This document shows, piece after piece, positions 1 to 7,901 of a stretch of 64,000 bases of DNA (its first letter is position 1; each line of letters opens with the position of its first letter). Source of the DNA: Streptomyces sp. NBC_00190 (lineage in GTDB: Bacteria; Actinomycetota; Actinomycetes; Streptomycetales; Streptomycetaceae); assembly GCF_036203305.1 (NCBI RefSeq), contig NZ_CP108132.1, forward strand, positions 62,001 through 126,000. Direction: 5' to 3'. Both the position numbers and the translations under genes were made by a program. A model generated the notes under the pieces. It was not told where the DNA came from. It did not search any database and saw nothing but the letters and a program-made list of their open reading frames with translations.

Positions 1-1
1 G

Positions 2-592
2 TCATCCGGCTCGGTAGCCGAGGTGTCCGTCGAGCAGGCTCCGCAGGCGCCTGCGCCCACGGTGCAGACGGGAGTTGACGGTGCCGTACGGAATGCCGAC
101 CCGCTCGGCGATCTCCTCGTACGCCAGGCCTTCGACATCGGCGAGGTAGACGACGGTCCGGAAGTCGCCCGGTATCGCCCGGAACGCCTCGACGATCACG
201 GGGTCGGGGATCCGGTCCATGACCTGGGACTCCGGCGTGGGCAGACCCACGGACGTGTGGGAGGCGGCGCCGGCGAGCTGCCAGTCCTCGATGTCCGAGG
301 TGTGCGTGACGCGCGGCTCCGCCTGCTGCTTCCGGTAGTCCGTGAGGAAGGCGTTGGTGAGGATCCGCAGCAGCCAGGCCCTCAGGTTGGTGCCGGGGCG
401 GAACTGGTGGAAGCTGCGGTAGGCCCTGGCGTACGTCTCCTGGACCAGATCCTCCGCGTCGGCGAAGTTGCAGGTCAGCCGGATGGCGCGGGCGTTCAGC
501 AGGGTTCGGTGGCAGGCGGCGTCCCGCTCGAAGCGGGCCGAGCGCTGCTCGTCCGTCTCCGCGGCGAGGAGGACCGCAGTCGTGTCCGTCAT
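2..592 (-). CDS. SigR-like ECF RNA polymerase sigma factor
   Basis: A 196-residue group IV (ECF) sigma-70 factor that would direct RNA polymerase to stress or cell-state promoters. Region 2 lies around residues 28-95, with the [11 protein letters not shown] and [14 protein letters not shown] blocks. Region 4 lies around 135-188, with a helix-turn-helix ([21 protein letters not shown]). The order and wording of these blocks, including the IEDWQLA stretch between them, resemble Streptomyces SigR, the thiol-oxidative-stress sigma. The N-terminus lacks the 15-20 extra residues of classical SigR. The TGA stop at 4-2 overlaps a leftward ATG at 5-3 (ATGA), so a translationally coupled gene, possibly an RsrA-type anti-sigma factor, probably starts there and continues outside the window; that partner is inferred. 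Family is certain; SigR orthology is likely but could be a paralogue. Confidence 0.9.
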   Translation of the reverse strand: MTDTTAVLLAAETDEQRSARFERDAACHRTLLNARAIRLTCNFADAEDLVQETYARAYRSFHQFRPGTNLRAWLLRILTNAFLTDYRKQQAEPRVTHTSDIEDWQLAGAASHTSVGLPTPESQVMDRIPDPVIVEAFRAIPGDFRTVVYLADVEGLAYEEIAERVGIPYGTVNSRLHRGRRRLRSLLDGHLGYRAG

Positions 593-680
593 GAGTGTTT
601 CCGCGCTCCTGTACCGCCCGCCGCACCTCGGATGGTCCGTCAGATCCGCGGGACGACTGTGGGGTTACGTCCTCGGCAAG

Positions 681-686
681 ATTATA
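681..686 (-). promoter_or_regulatory. Possible -10 element of the sigma-factor gene
   Basis: A TATAAT hexamer on the minus strand lies about 90 nt upstream of the sigma-factor start codon, in an AT-rich patch unusual for this region. No convincing -35 hexamer is visible 16-19 nt further upstream, so this is only a candidate. The rest of 593-715 shows no other gene or element. Confidence 0.25.
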
Positions 687-715
687 TAGCTAGCGTTCGT
701 TTTTCTTCTTCGGGC

Positions 716-760
716 AAAAAAGGGGCGGCCGGACGCCGCCCTGGTGGGCGTCCGGCCGCC
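716..760 (-). terminator. Rho-independent terminator of the SDR gene
   Basis: A perfect 14-bp GC-rich stem (arms 724-737 and 747-760, 9-nt loop) is followed on the minus strand by a run of six T (721-716). It starts 16 nt past the stop of the leftward short-chain dehydrogenase gene, so it fits intrinsic termination of that operon before the sigma-factor gene. Confidence 0.8.
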
Positions 761-775
761 ATGCGGGTCCTGCGG

Positions 776-1555
776 TTACCTGGCGGTCCAGCCGCCGTCG
801 ACGGGCACCGCGGCGCCCGTGAGGAAGGAGGACCGGCCGCTGAGGAGCCAGGCCGCGGCCTGGGCGATCTCCACGGGCCGGGCCATCCGCTTCTGCGCGG
901 AACGGGAGACGAAGGGCTCCTCCAATGCGGGGGTGTCGTGGAGCACCTGCTGCATGAGTTCGGTGAGCGTGCTCCCCACCACCAGCGAGTTCACTCGAAT
1001 GCCCTGGTCGCCGTATTCGTCGGCCGCGGCCTTCGTCAGACCGACCACCCCGTGCTTGGCCGCGATGTAGGAGGCGGTGGCTCCCGTCGCGAGCACTCCC
1101 GCCACACTGGCCGTGTTCACGATGGAGCCGCCGGAGCCGGCGGCCAGCATGGCGCGTATCTGATGCTTGAGACAGTTCCAGACCCCGCGCAGGTTCACGT
1201 CGATGACACGGTCGAACACCTCGTCGTCGGTCTCGTGCAGCGGGGTCCCCGCCGTGGCCCAGCCCGCGTTGTTGAACGCTCCGTCCAGACGGCCGTACGC
1301 CCCGACCGTGGCGGCCACGGCGCGCTCGACGTCCCCGGGGTCGGTGACATCGCCGACGACCGCCGTCGCCCGTCCTCCCCCTTCCTCGATCTCCTTTGCC
1401 AATAAGGTCAGTTGGTCTTCCCTGCGCGCCATCAGGACGACGTCGGCGCCCTCTTGAGCGAACAGTCGCGCCGCAGCGGCCCCGATTCCGCTCGACGCAC
1501 CTGTGATCATGACGGCCTTGCCCTGGAGCAACCCCTCGTATCGCATGGACCTCAT
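776..1555 (-). CDS. SDR-family NAD(P)-dependent oxidoreductase
   Basis: A 259-residue classical short-chain dehydrogenase/reductase. The Rossmann cofactor motif TGASSGIG lies near residues 18-25, NNAG follows at about 95, and the catalytic Tyr and Lys sit in ASYIAAKHG. The C-terminal part ends in the typical VDGGW strand. Substrate is unknown. It is the last gene of a leftward group with the NmrA-like reductase and the butyrolactone receptor. Known butyrolactone loci (BarS1-like) carry SDR ketoreductases that finish the autoregulator, so a role in signal synthesis is an inference from position. Two ATGs are possible (1555 or 1546); the second has an AGG close upstream. A strong terminator follows at 716-760. 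Confidence 0.88.
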   Translation of the reverse strand: MRSMRYEGLLQGKAVMITGASSGIGAAAARLFAQEGADVVLMARREDQLTLLAKEIEEGGGRATAVVGDVTDPGDVERAVAATVGAYGRLDGAFNNAGWATAGTPLHETDDEVFDRVIDVNLRGVWNCLKHQIRAMLAAGSGGSIVNTASVAGVLATGATASYIAAKHGVVGLTKAAADEYGDQGIRVNSLVVGSTLTELMQQVLHDTPALEEPFVSRSAQKRMARPVEIAQAAAWLLSGRSSFLTGAAVPVDGGWTAR

Positions 1556-1593
1556 TCAATCCCGGCTGGGGTTGCCGAACCCGGTGATCCTCC

Positions 1594-2496
1594 TCACGGC
1601 CTGACGGACCGCCGGAAGTCGGCCACGTGGCTCTTGGCCCACTGCCCGAACGTGCGCGCCGGGCGGGAGACCAGGCGCTCCAGGTCATGGGTGACCTGGA
1701 GTTTGGCACCGGCCGCCTGCCGGGCGGCGCTCTCGGTCAGGGCCTGCACCATCTGCTCGGAAAAGCGTCGCCTCCATGCCTCGCGCGCCTGGTCGAGCGT
1801 CAGCTCCACGAATCGCAGGGGCAGCTCCAGCGCGGATGCCAGCCGGTCGGTCTGATCCCGTGCGGAGAGTGCCTCCGGGCCGGTCAGGGCGTAGGCACCC
1901 CGGTGGTGTCCGGGTGTGGTCAGCACCACCGCGGCCGCCTTCGCCACGTCCTCGGGATCGACGCAGGCGTTGCGCGATGTTCCGTACAGCGCCCGCACCG
2001 CCCCGTCGCGCCGGACGCCCGGCGCCCAGCCGAGCGCGTTGGACATGAACGCGCGCGGGCGCAGCAGGGTCCAGTCCATGCCCGAAGTCCGCACCATCTC
2101 CTCGCACTCGCGCTGCCGCCGCGTCATCGCGTCCGTGGCCCGCGGGTCGGTGACGGCGAGCGCGGACAGTTTGACGACGTGGCGGACGCCGGCGGTGCGC
2201 GCCGCCGCCAGGAGGTTCTCGTCGTGGGACAGCCGGAGCGGATCGCCGGTGATCACGAACAGGGCGTCCGCTCCCACGCAGGCCCGGACGAGACCCGGGC
2301 GGTCGTCGTTGTCGGCGCCCACGATCCGGCCCGCCAGGCCCGCCCGCGCCGCCCGGGCGGGATCCCTCGTCAATGCCGAGACCTCGTGGCGGGCGGCCAG
2401 CAGGCTGACGGTCCGTCTTCCGACGGTGCCGGTCGCGCCCGCCACCACGATGCGCCGGCGTCTGTCGCCGCCGGTGGGGGCGCCGGCGCTCAGCAC
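1594..2496 (-). CDS. NmrA-like NAD(P)-binding reductase (atypical SDR)
   Basis: About 300 residues. An N-terminal GATGTVGRRTV glycine-rich nucleotide-binding motif lies near residues 16-26, followed by a Rossmann-like fold with KLSALAVTDP and a C-terminal helical part, as in the NmrA/YtfG atypical SDR group. The catalytic YxxxK of classical SDRs is not apparent. The chosen GTG start (2496) makes a 7-nt overlap with the upstream TetR gene, implying translational coupling; longer in-frame reading would run back through the receptor gene and is rejected. Members act as redox sensors or reductases; here co-transcription with a butyrolactone receptor suggests a role in autoregulator metabolism, which is inference. 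Confidence 0.83.
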   Translation of the reverse strand: MLSAGAPTGGDRRRRIVVAGATGTVGRRTVSLLAARHEVSALTRDPARAARAGLAGRIVGADNDDRPGLVRACVGADALFVITGDPLRLSHDENLLAAARTAGVRHVVKLSALAVTDPRATDAMTRRQRECEEMVRTSGMDWTLLRPRAFMSNALGWAPGVRRDGAVRALYGTSRNACVDPEDVAKAAAVVLTTPGHHRGAYALTGPEALSARDQTDRLASALELPLRFVELTLDQAREAWRRRFSEQMVQALTESAARQAAGAKLQVTHDLERLVSRPARTFGQWAKSHVADFRRSVRP

Positions 2497-3125
2497 GCGA
2501 TCGACTCCCCCTTCCCACGGTTCGGGTCGAGGTCGATGGAGGCCGCGACCGCGGCCGGGGCCAGGCCCGGGAGCAGGAACCGCCACATCCTGACCACGCG
2601 GTCGGTGAGGTCCGCCCGCCCGCACATCAGCTGCGAGTGCAACTGGGTGCCGGTACACGTACCGACGATGAACTGGGCCACTTCGGCCGGGTCGATCCCG
2701 TCCAGGAGCTCGCCACCCGCCTGCGCGTCCTTCAGGCAGGCCTCCATGATCTCCTCCCAGTCGCGGAACGAGGTGTCGTCCTGGACGCCGAGGGCCCGCT
2801 GCTCGACGGCGAGCTGGACGCCGGCGCGCAGGAGCAGGTCCGTCCGAAGGCGCCAGGACCACACCAGCGTGATGTCGACCAGGCGCTGGAGGCCCGCGGA
2901 TCCCAGGTACGGCACGATCGTGTCGGGCTGCGCGTTGATGACGGCACGCGCGAGCTCTTCCTTGTTGGGGAAGTGGAAGTACACGGCTCCCAGCGTGACT
3001 CCGGCCTGCTGAGCCAGCGCCCGCATCGAGGTGCCGCGGTACCCGTACTCCTCGATCAGAGTTGCTGCTGCTCGCAGGATCTGCTCCCGCGTCCTGGCTG
3101 CGCGTTCCTGCTTCGGTTCGTGCAC
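2490..3125 (-). CDS. TetR-family gamma-butyrolactone receptor homologue
   Basis: A 211-residue TetR-type repressor. The N-terminal helix-turn-helix (residues about 13-55) contains SMRALAQQAGVTLGAVYFHFPNKEELARAV, abbreviated here to the diagnostic VYFHFPNKEELA signature of the ArpA/ScbR receptor group. The C-terminal ligand domain has Trp residues in the region where these receptors hold their ligand-contacting Trp. Such proteins sit on AT-rich operators in front of their own gene and the afsA-type gene and leave when the butyrolactone or butenolide binds. The gene is divergent from an AfsA homologue 119 bp away, the classic receptor/synthase arrangement. It could be a pseudo-receptor rather than a true ligand receptor; sequence alone does not decide. 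Confidence 0.88.
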   Translation of the reverse strand: MHEPKQERAARTREQILRAAATLIEEYGYRGTSMRALAQQAGVTLGAVYFHFPNKEELARAVINAQPDTIVPYLGSAGLQRLVDITLVWSWRLRTDLLLRAGVQLAVEQRALGVQDDTSFRDWEEIMEACLKDAQAGGELLDGIDPAEVAQFIVGTCTGTQLHSQLMCGRADLTDRVVRMWRFLLPGLAPAAVAASIDLDPNRGKGESIAC

Positions 3126-3142
3126 CGGCCCTCAACTCCCTC

Positions 3143-3170
3143 GACAAACAAAAAGAACACACGTTATGTT
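3143..3170. promoter_or_regulatory. Candidate autoregulatory element (ARE-like) in the receptor/afsA divergent promoter
   Basis: The 119-bp gap between receptor and synthase contains the only AT-rich stretch nearby, with ACAAAC at 3144-3149 and GTTATGTT at 3163-3170. These form a degenerate inverted pair, as in ARE sites bound by ArpA-type receptors, and lie just upstream of the receptor start codon. The match is loose; the call rests mostly on position. Confidence 0.4.
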
Positions 3171-3244
3171 ACGGCCCTCGGTCCCCCCACCGCCAGCGAC
3201 TGAGGTCACTACGAGGCTTGCTCGGCCGTATCTGGAGTGAATCG

Positions 3245-4285
3245 ATGATCAGCATCCAGTCTGCGCATGTCCGTTCCAGTGCCTTACCTGACCGGCTCGA
3301 CCGTCCCGTCCTTCCTCTCCGTTCTACCGTTCCCGCCGTTCCCGCCGTTCCTGAACAGCAGTCACGCCGACTCGCCTCGGCAGACCTGCTCCAACTGCTC
3401 GTGCACAAGCGGAGACCGGCGGAGGTACTCCTGACCGGCTGGGAGCGACGCGGATCGAACACCTTCACCGTGAGAGCCCACTGGCCCGTGGCGCACACCT
3501 TCTACGAGCCGCGCTGCGGCGTCTTCGATCCGCTGCTGTTCGCGGAGACCGTGCGGCAGAGCATCCCGCTCCTCTCGCACGCCGCCTACGACGTCCCGCT
3601 CGGACACCAGCTGATCTGGGAGTACTTCACGTACGCGGTCGAGCCGGCGGCGATGCGGGTCCAGCACCGCCCGGCCGTCGTCGAACTGCGCATCACCTGC
3701 TCGGACATCGTGCGGCGCGCCGCACGCATGGCCGCGATCACCATGGACGTCGAGGCGTTCGCGAACGGCGCGCCGATCGGTACGGCCCGCGCCCGCTTCA
3801 CCAGCAACCCGCCCGCGATCTACAAGCGGCTGCGCGCCGGCTACGCGGACCCCGTGGCCGCCATGGCCGCGGCCGGGCCGGCCGCCCTCCCGATACCGGC
3901 AGCCGTCGTGGCGCGCGAGCGGCACGCGGACGTGGTGCTGTCCGCCTGCGACGAACCCGCCCGCTGGCTGCTGCGCACCGACACCTCGCACCCGATCCTC
4001 TTCGACCACCCGGTGGACCACGTGCCGGGCATGCTGCTGCTGGAAGCCGCCCGCCAGTCGGCGCTGGCCCGGGTTTCCCCGGCCCACGCGAGGGCGGTCG
4101 CCTTCGACTCGACGTTCTTCCAGTACGTCGAGTTCCATGCCCCGTGCTCGATCGCGGCGGAGCCGACGCTGCCCGACGAACAGGGCCGGCCGCGCGTCGA
4201 CGTGGTCGCGCTGCAGCGGGGGACGGTCGCCTTTTCCTGCATCGTGACCCTTGAGACGCACGACCACTTACCGGCAGCCGCGTGA
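3245..4285 (+). CDS. afsA-like: AfsA-family gamma-butyrolactone biosynthesis protein
   Basis: A 346-residue protein with two AfsA repeats. The first spans roughly residues 95-190 (THTFYEPR-like and FDPLLFAETVRQ segments). The second spans about 235-335 (HPILFDHPVDHVPGMLLLEAARQ). AfsA-type enzymes condense a beta-ketoacyl-ACP with dihydroxyacetone phosphate to begin A-factor-type signals. The ATG at 3245 is chosen because GGAG lies 7 nt upstream; an in-frame ATG at 3062 would run over the divergent promoter. Two TTA codons occur (3284-3286 and 4268-4270), so translation should need the bldA leucyl tRNA, placing signal synthesis under developmental control. Divergent from the receptor gene. Confidence 0.92.
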   Translation: MISIQSAHVRSSALPDRLDRPVLPLRSTVPAVPAVPEQQSRRLASADLLQLLVHKRRPAEVLLTGWERRGSNTFTVRAHWPVAHTFYEPRCGVFDPLLFAETVRQSIPLLSHAAYDVPLGHQLIWEYFTYAVEPAAMRVQHRPAVVELRITCSDIVRRAARMAAITMDVEAFANGAPIGTARARFTSNPPAIYKRLRAGYADPVAAMAAAGPAALPIPAAVVARERHADVVLSACDEPARWLLRTDTSHPILFDHPVDHVPGMLLLEAARQSALARVSPAHARAVAFDSTFFQYVEFHAPCSIAAEPTLPDEQGRPRVDVVALQRGTVAFSCIVTLETHDHLPAAA

Positions 4286-4611
4286 CCTCCCGCCCCGGCG
4301 TCCGCGGCACCAGCGCCCCAAGGGGCAATTCGGTAAATTTTCTCCATATGCCATAAATACGACGCACAGAACGGGGCCCTGGGCGTCCGATCACGGAGCC
4401 TCCGGTATGGCGGGGGCATTCGCCCGCTCCGAGGCGCCCAGCTGGCCACACAGCGATTCCGGTCCTCTCGCCGCGGAGTCCGGTACGCCGCGCGGCACCC
4501 GTCGAGGGGTGTCGCGCGGCCGGGGCCGGCCGCTCTCCCGCGAGCGGACCGGTCCGTGGAAGTCCGGGGCGCTGATCAACCGTTCAACGGCTTCTGATAC
4601 CACTTCAAGCC
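4286..4611. other. Non-coding gap between afsA-like and melC1
   Basis: 326 bases with no convincing gene on either strand. A short GCCCC-AA-GGGGC hairpin (4314-4325) followed by an AT-rich patch may end afsA transcription. The small palindrome CCGTTCAACGG (4581-4591) lies about 20 nt before melC1 and could be part of its promoter or an operator. No clear Shine-Dalgarno precedes melC1. Confidence 0.5.
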
Positions 4612-5004
4612 ATGAAGAAGATCACTCGCCGTCATGCCTTGGGCATCACCGCCGGCGCAGCCACCGCCTTCGGGCTGACCGCCTGCTCGTCGTCGGGCGC
4701 CAAACCCGCGGCGGGCTCCTCCGGGTCCCCCGCTTCCATACCCACCGGCACCATCGACGAGGTCTACGAAGGCCGCCGCATCCAGATCACCCTCGGCGCG
4801 GGCGGCCACCACGGCGTCGGCATGCCGGTCATCAAGATCGACGGCAACGAGCTGCACCTGATGGCCAACGCCGACAACAGCTGGGTCACCGTCGTCAACC
4901 ACTACGAGACGTTTCCGGACCCCATCTCGGCCGCCCGCGCCGCCATCCGCGACCTCCAGGGCGCCGCCCTCGTCCCGTTCACGCCGAAGGGCGACACGCT
5001 GTGA
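4612..5004 (+). CDS. melC1: Tyrosinase copper chaperone / secretion partner MelC1
   Basis: A 130-residue MelC1-type protein. MelC1 binds apo-tyrosinase, delivers copper and, through its own twin-arginine signal, carries tyrosinase out of the cell. The N-terminus shows a Tat motif (TRRHALG at about 5-11), a hydrophobic stretch, then LTAC at about 22-25. The rest has the MelC1 pattern ending in FPDPISAARAAIRDLQGA. A conserved His-rich GGHHGVGM patch sits near residue 65. Unusually, LTAC followed by SSSG looks like a lipobox, suggesting a Tat-exported lipoprotein instead of a freely released chaperone. Its stop overlaps the melC2 GTG start by 4 nt. Confidence 0.93.
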   Translation: MKKITRRHALGITAGAATAFGLTACSSSGAKPAAGSSGSPASIPTGTIDEVYEGRRIQITLGAGGHHGVGMPVIKIDGNELHLMANADNSWVTVVNHYETFPDPISAARAAIRDLQGAALVPFTPKGDTL

Positions 5005-5843
5005 CCGTCCGCAAGAATCAGGCCAAGCTCACCGCCGACGAGAAGCGCGCCTTCACCAACGCGGTGCTCGAACTCAAGCGGACGGGCGTCTACGACCGGT
5101 ACGTCAACGCCCACAACGCGTTCCTCATGAGCGACTCCGACTTCGGCGACCGGGTCGGCCACCGCGCCCCCTCCTTCCTCCCCTGGCACCGCCGCTTCCT
5201 GCTGGACTTCGAAGCGGCGTTGCAGAAGGTGGATCCGAAGGTCTCGCTCCCGTACTGGGACTGGACCGCCGACCGGACCCCCGGATCCTCCCTCTGGGCC
5301 GCGGACTTCATGGGCGGCACCAGCCGCGCCCGGGACGGGCAGGTACTGGACGGGCCCTTCGCCTACCCGGCGGGCAAGTGGGCCATCACCGTGGGGGTGG
5401 ACCAGCGCCAGTACCTGCGGCGCACCCTCGGCACGGGCACACCCGAGCTGCCGACCAAGGCCGAGGTGAACGCCGTCCTCGCCATGCCCGAGTACGACAT
5501 GGCCCCCTGGAACAGCTCCTCCGGCGGCTTCCGCAATCACCTGGAGGGATGGCGCGGGGCCAATCTCCACAACCGCGTCCACGTGTGGATCGGCGGCCAC
5601 ATGGCCACCGCGGCGTCTCCCAACGACCCGGTCTTCTGGATGCACCACGCCTTCATCGACATGCTCTGGGCCGAGTGGCAGTCCCGGCACCCGCAGTCCA
5701 CCTACGTGCCCGCCACCCCGACGCCGAACGTGGTCGACCTGCGCGGCACCATGCGGCCGTGGAACAACGTGACCCCGGCCGACATGCTGGACCACCGCAA
5801 GTTCTACACCTTCGACACCGAAGGGGCCCCCGCCGCCCGTTAG
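5001..5843 (+). CDS. melC2: Tyrosinase MelC2
   Basis: A 280-residue type 3 binuclear copper enzyme that oxidises tyrosine and o-diphenols to quinones, giving melanin. All six copper ligands are present at the standard Streptomyces numbering: His38, His54 and His63 (CuA; GHRAPSFLPWHR) and His190, His194 and His216 (CuB; NLHNRVHVW and DPVFWMHH). There is no own signal peptide, in keeping with piggy-back export by MelC1. Starts with GTG within the GTGA overlap with melC1, so the two are translationally coupled. Length fits the family (about 275). Complete and probably active. Confidence 0.96.
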   Translation: MTVRKNQAKLTADEKRAFTNAVLELKRTGVYDRYVNAHNAFLMSDSDFGDRVGHRAPSFLPWHRRFLLDFEAALQKVDPKVSLPYWDWTADRTPGSSLWAADFMGGTSRARDGQVLDGPFAYPAGKWAITVGVDQRQYLRRTLGTGTPELPTKAEVNAVLAMPEYDMAPWNSSSGGFRNHLEGWRGANLHNRVHVWIGGHMATAASPNDPVFWMHHAFIDMLWAEWQSRHPQSTYVPATPTPNVVDLRGTMRPWNNVTPADMLDHRKFYTFDTEGAPAAR

Positions 5844-5928
5844 GCGGAGGTGGTCCGTTCGACCAGCTGGACAGCCACTCCGCTGGGGGGCGGCCCGGAC
5901 CCGGCGGCGGCTCACGTCTTCGGGCCGC

Positions 5929-6834
5929 TCACCACCGGTCTCGACGGGTGACGGCGAAGGACTCGCCCTCCCTGCGGACCTCCACCGCGCCCGCCCCGCC
6001 GAAGTGCGCGGGGACCACCAGCTCGCAGGTGTCCGCGGCCCGTTCGAGGATCCGCCGGCGGGTGGCCACGGCCTGGTCCGCGTCCAGGCAGAAACAGCTG
6101 TTGCAGGAGGGCCGCAGGATCTGTACGGGGCTGTGCAGGATGTCGCCGACGAAGACCGCCCGGTCGTCGCCGGAGTCGAGGCGCAGGACGCTGGAGCCGG
6201 GGGTGTGGCCGGGTGCGGACTCCAGGGTGAGGTGTTCGTCGATGCGGTGCGTGCCCTCCCAGAGCACGGCCTGCCCGGAGCGGTGGACGGGCGCGATGCT
6301 GTCCTCGTAGATGAGCCGGTCGTCCTGGTTCAGCCCCTTGCCGTAGGCGTTGCCGGGTCCGAAGTGGAAGTCGTCGGCCGCCGGGATGAGGTACTGGGCG
6401 CCCGGGAAGGTGGGTATCCACTGCCCGTCGACGTCGTGGGTGTTCCAGCCGACGTGGTCGCCGTGGACGTGGGTGTTGACGACGGTGTCGACGTCCTGCG
6501 GGCGGATTCCGGCCCGGGCCAGTCGTTCGAGGAACTCACCCTGCCAGTGGTGGAACTGCGGCGAGCCCGGACGTTCGCGCCCGTTGCCCACTCCGGTGTC
6601 GACGAGGACCGTCCGTCCGGCGCTGCGCAGGACCCAGGTCTGCAGGGCCACCACCGTCAGGTCCTCGTCCGGTTGCCAGTGGTCCGGGGCCAGCCAGTCC
6701 TCGTTGTCCTTCCACACGTCCGTCCCGGACTGCGGGACGAGGTCGCGGGCGGGGACGAACGGACCCGCCCATTCGACGATCCGGATGACCTCTACGTCTC
6801 CCAGCACGGTGCGCTGTACGTTCTCACTGTTCAT
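5929..6834 (-). CDS. MBL-fold metallo-hydrolase
   Basis: A 301-residue metallo-beta-lactamase-fold protein. The metal-binding signature THVHGDHVG sits around residues 138-146, followed by a downstream His (APGHTPGS), an Asp (FVGDILHSP) and a late His (PAHFGG), so both zinc sites can be built. The family includes lactonases, glyoxalase II-like enzymes and other hydrolases; the substrate here is unknown. Quorum-quenching lactonases belong to this fold, so activity on the local butyrolactone is possible but only speculative. ATG 6834 is preferred over an in-frame TTG at 6870. It is divergent from an AraC regulator and converges on melC2. Confidence 0.88.
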   Translation of the reverse strand: MNSENVQRTVLGDVEVIRIVEWAGPFVPARDLVPQSGTDVWKDNEDWLAPDHWQPDEDLTVVALQTWVLRSAGRTVLVDTGVGNGRERPGSPQFHHWQGEFLERLARAGIRPQDVDTVVNTHVHGDHVGWNTHDVDGQWIPTFPGAQYLIPAADDFHFGPGNAYGKGLNQDDRLIYEDSIAPVHRSGQAVLWEGTHRIDEHLTLESAPGHTPGSSVLRLDSGDDRAVFVGDILHSPVQILRPSCNSCFCLDADQAVATRRRILERAADTCELVVPAHFGGAGAVEVRREGESFAVTRRDRW

Positions 6835-6854
6835 GGCTTCGACCCTAGAAAGAG

Positions 6855-6889
6855 CCGGTGAGGCTCTCAATGCCTGCTCGGCTCACCGG
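6855..6889. promoter_or_regulatory. Inverted repeat between the MBL hydrolase and AraC regulator
   Basis: CCGGTGAG (6855-6862) and its exact complement CTCACCGG (6882-6889) are spaced 27 bp centre to centre, inside the 86-bp divergent promoter. This places the arms on nearby faces of the helix, as expected for an operator serving both genes, plausibly bound by the adjacent AraC protein. Confidence 0.5.
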
Positions 6890-6920
6890 AATACGAGGGC
6901 GTCTCATCTAGTCTGGCCCG

Positions 6921-7832
6921 ATGGACGTGGTGAGCGATGCGATCTCGGCCGTGCGGATCGGGCGGCCCTCCTCGGACCGGATCCGGGCGGGGGGCCGCTG
7001 GTGCACGCGGCTCGCCCCGTACGACGGCGCCGGCTTCCATGTCGTACTGGAGGGAAGCTGCTGGCTGCTGCCCGACGGGGGCTCCCCCGTCCTGCTGGGG
7101 CCCGGTGACGCGGTGCTGCTGCCGCACGGGACGGGGCACGTGATGGCCGACCGCCCCGCGGACGCGGCGGCAGTGGAACGGGCCGTGCCCTTCGAGCGGG
7201 TGGCCGGCGGGGCGGCGGGGCTGCCGCAGGACGGCTCCGGTGCGGTGGAGGTGCTGTGCGGGAAGTACCGGCTCGACCGCAGCCGGGTGCACCCGCTGAT
7301 GGCGGAGCTGCCGCAGGTCGTGCACCTGCCGAACCGGGCGGGCACCCATCCAGAACTCCGCGCCGCCATCGACCTGCTGGGCCGGGAGCTGGACGGGCGG
7401 CGGCCGGGCGCCTGCATCGCGGTGCCCAGCCTGCTCGACCTCCTGCTCGTCTACATGATCCGCTCCTGGATGGCCGAGGGCCGCACCGGGGCGTGGCCGG
7501 CCGTACTGGGCGATCCGGTGGCGGCCGCCGCCCTGCGCGCGCTGCACTCGGACCCGGCGGCCCCGTGGACCAACCAGCTCCTGGCGGCCGAGGCGGGGGT
7601 GTCGCGGCCGACCCTGGCCCGGCGGTTCACCGCTCTGGTCGGCCGTCCGCCGATGGCGTACCTCACCTGGTGGCGGCTGAACCTCGCCGCCACCTTGCTC
7701 AGGGACACCGGGGACCCGCTGTCGGCGGTGGCCCGCCGGGTCGGGTACGGCACCCCGTACGCCCTGTCGCACGCCTTCAGCCGCGAGTTCGGCATCACGC
7801 CGGGGCGGTACCGGGCGCAGGCGGCGGCCTAG
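6921..7832 (+). CDS. AraC-family transcriptional regulator with cupin domain
   Basis: A 303-residue regulator. The N-terminal half (about 20-170) reads as a cupin ligand pocket of the cupin_6 kind (LAPYDGAGFHVVLEGSCWLL, then GPGDAVLLPHGTGHVM). The C-terminal AraC DNA-binding domain (about 200-300) holds two helix-turn-helices: NQLLAAEAGVSRPTLARRF and DPLSAVARRVGYGTPYALSHAF. Such proteins commonly activate a divergent or adjacent oxidoreductase or hydrolase gene in response to a small molecule. Here the likely target is the divergent MBL hydrolase. No good ribosome-binding site precedes the ATG, so a short-leader or leaderless message is possible. Confidence 0.9.
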   Translation: MDVVSDAISAVRIGRPSSDRIRAGGRWCTRLAPYDGAGFHVVLEGSCWLLPDGGSPVLLGPGDAVLLPHGTGHVMADRPADAAAVERAVPFERVAGGAAGLPQDGSGAVEVLCGKYRLDRSRVHPLMAELPQVVHLPNRAGTHPELRAAIDLLGRELDGRRPGACIAVPSLLDLLLVYMIRSWMAEGRTGAWPAVLGDPVAAAALRALHSDPAAPWTNQLLAAEAGVSRPTLARRFTALVGRPPMAYLTWWRLNLAATLLRDTGDPLSAVARRVGYGTPYALSHAFSREFGITPGRYRAQAAA

Positions 7833-7901
7833 GTGTGTTGTCCGGCCAGGCCTGGCGGAGGGCCTGGACGTCATCGCCCTGCGGCTTGATAGGTGTTGGG
7901 C

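Noticed and set aside
2497..3162. Fused long frame joining the NmrA-like gene to upstream sequence
   Set aside because: It runs through the receptor gene in another frame; the receptor frame has clear TetR features.
3062..3244. N-terminal extension of the afsA-like protein
   Set aside because: It would cross the divergent promoter and has no family similarity; ATG 3245 has a proper GGAG.
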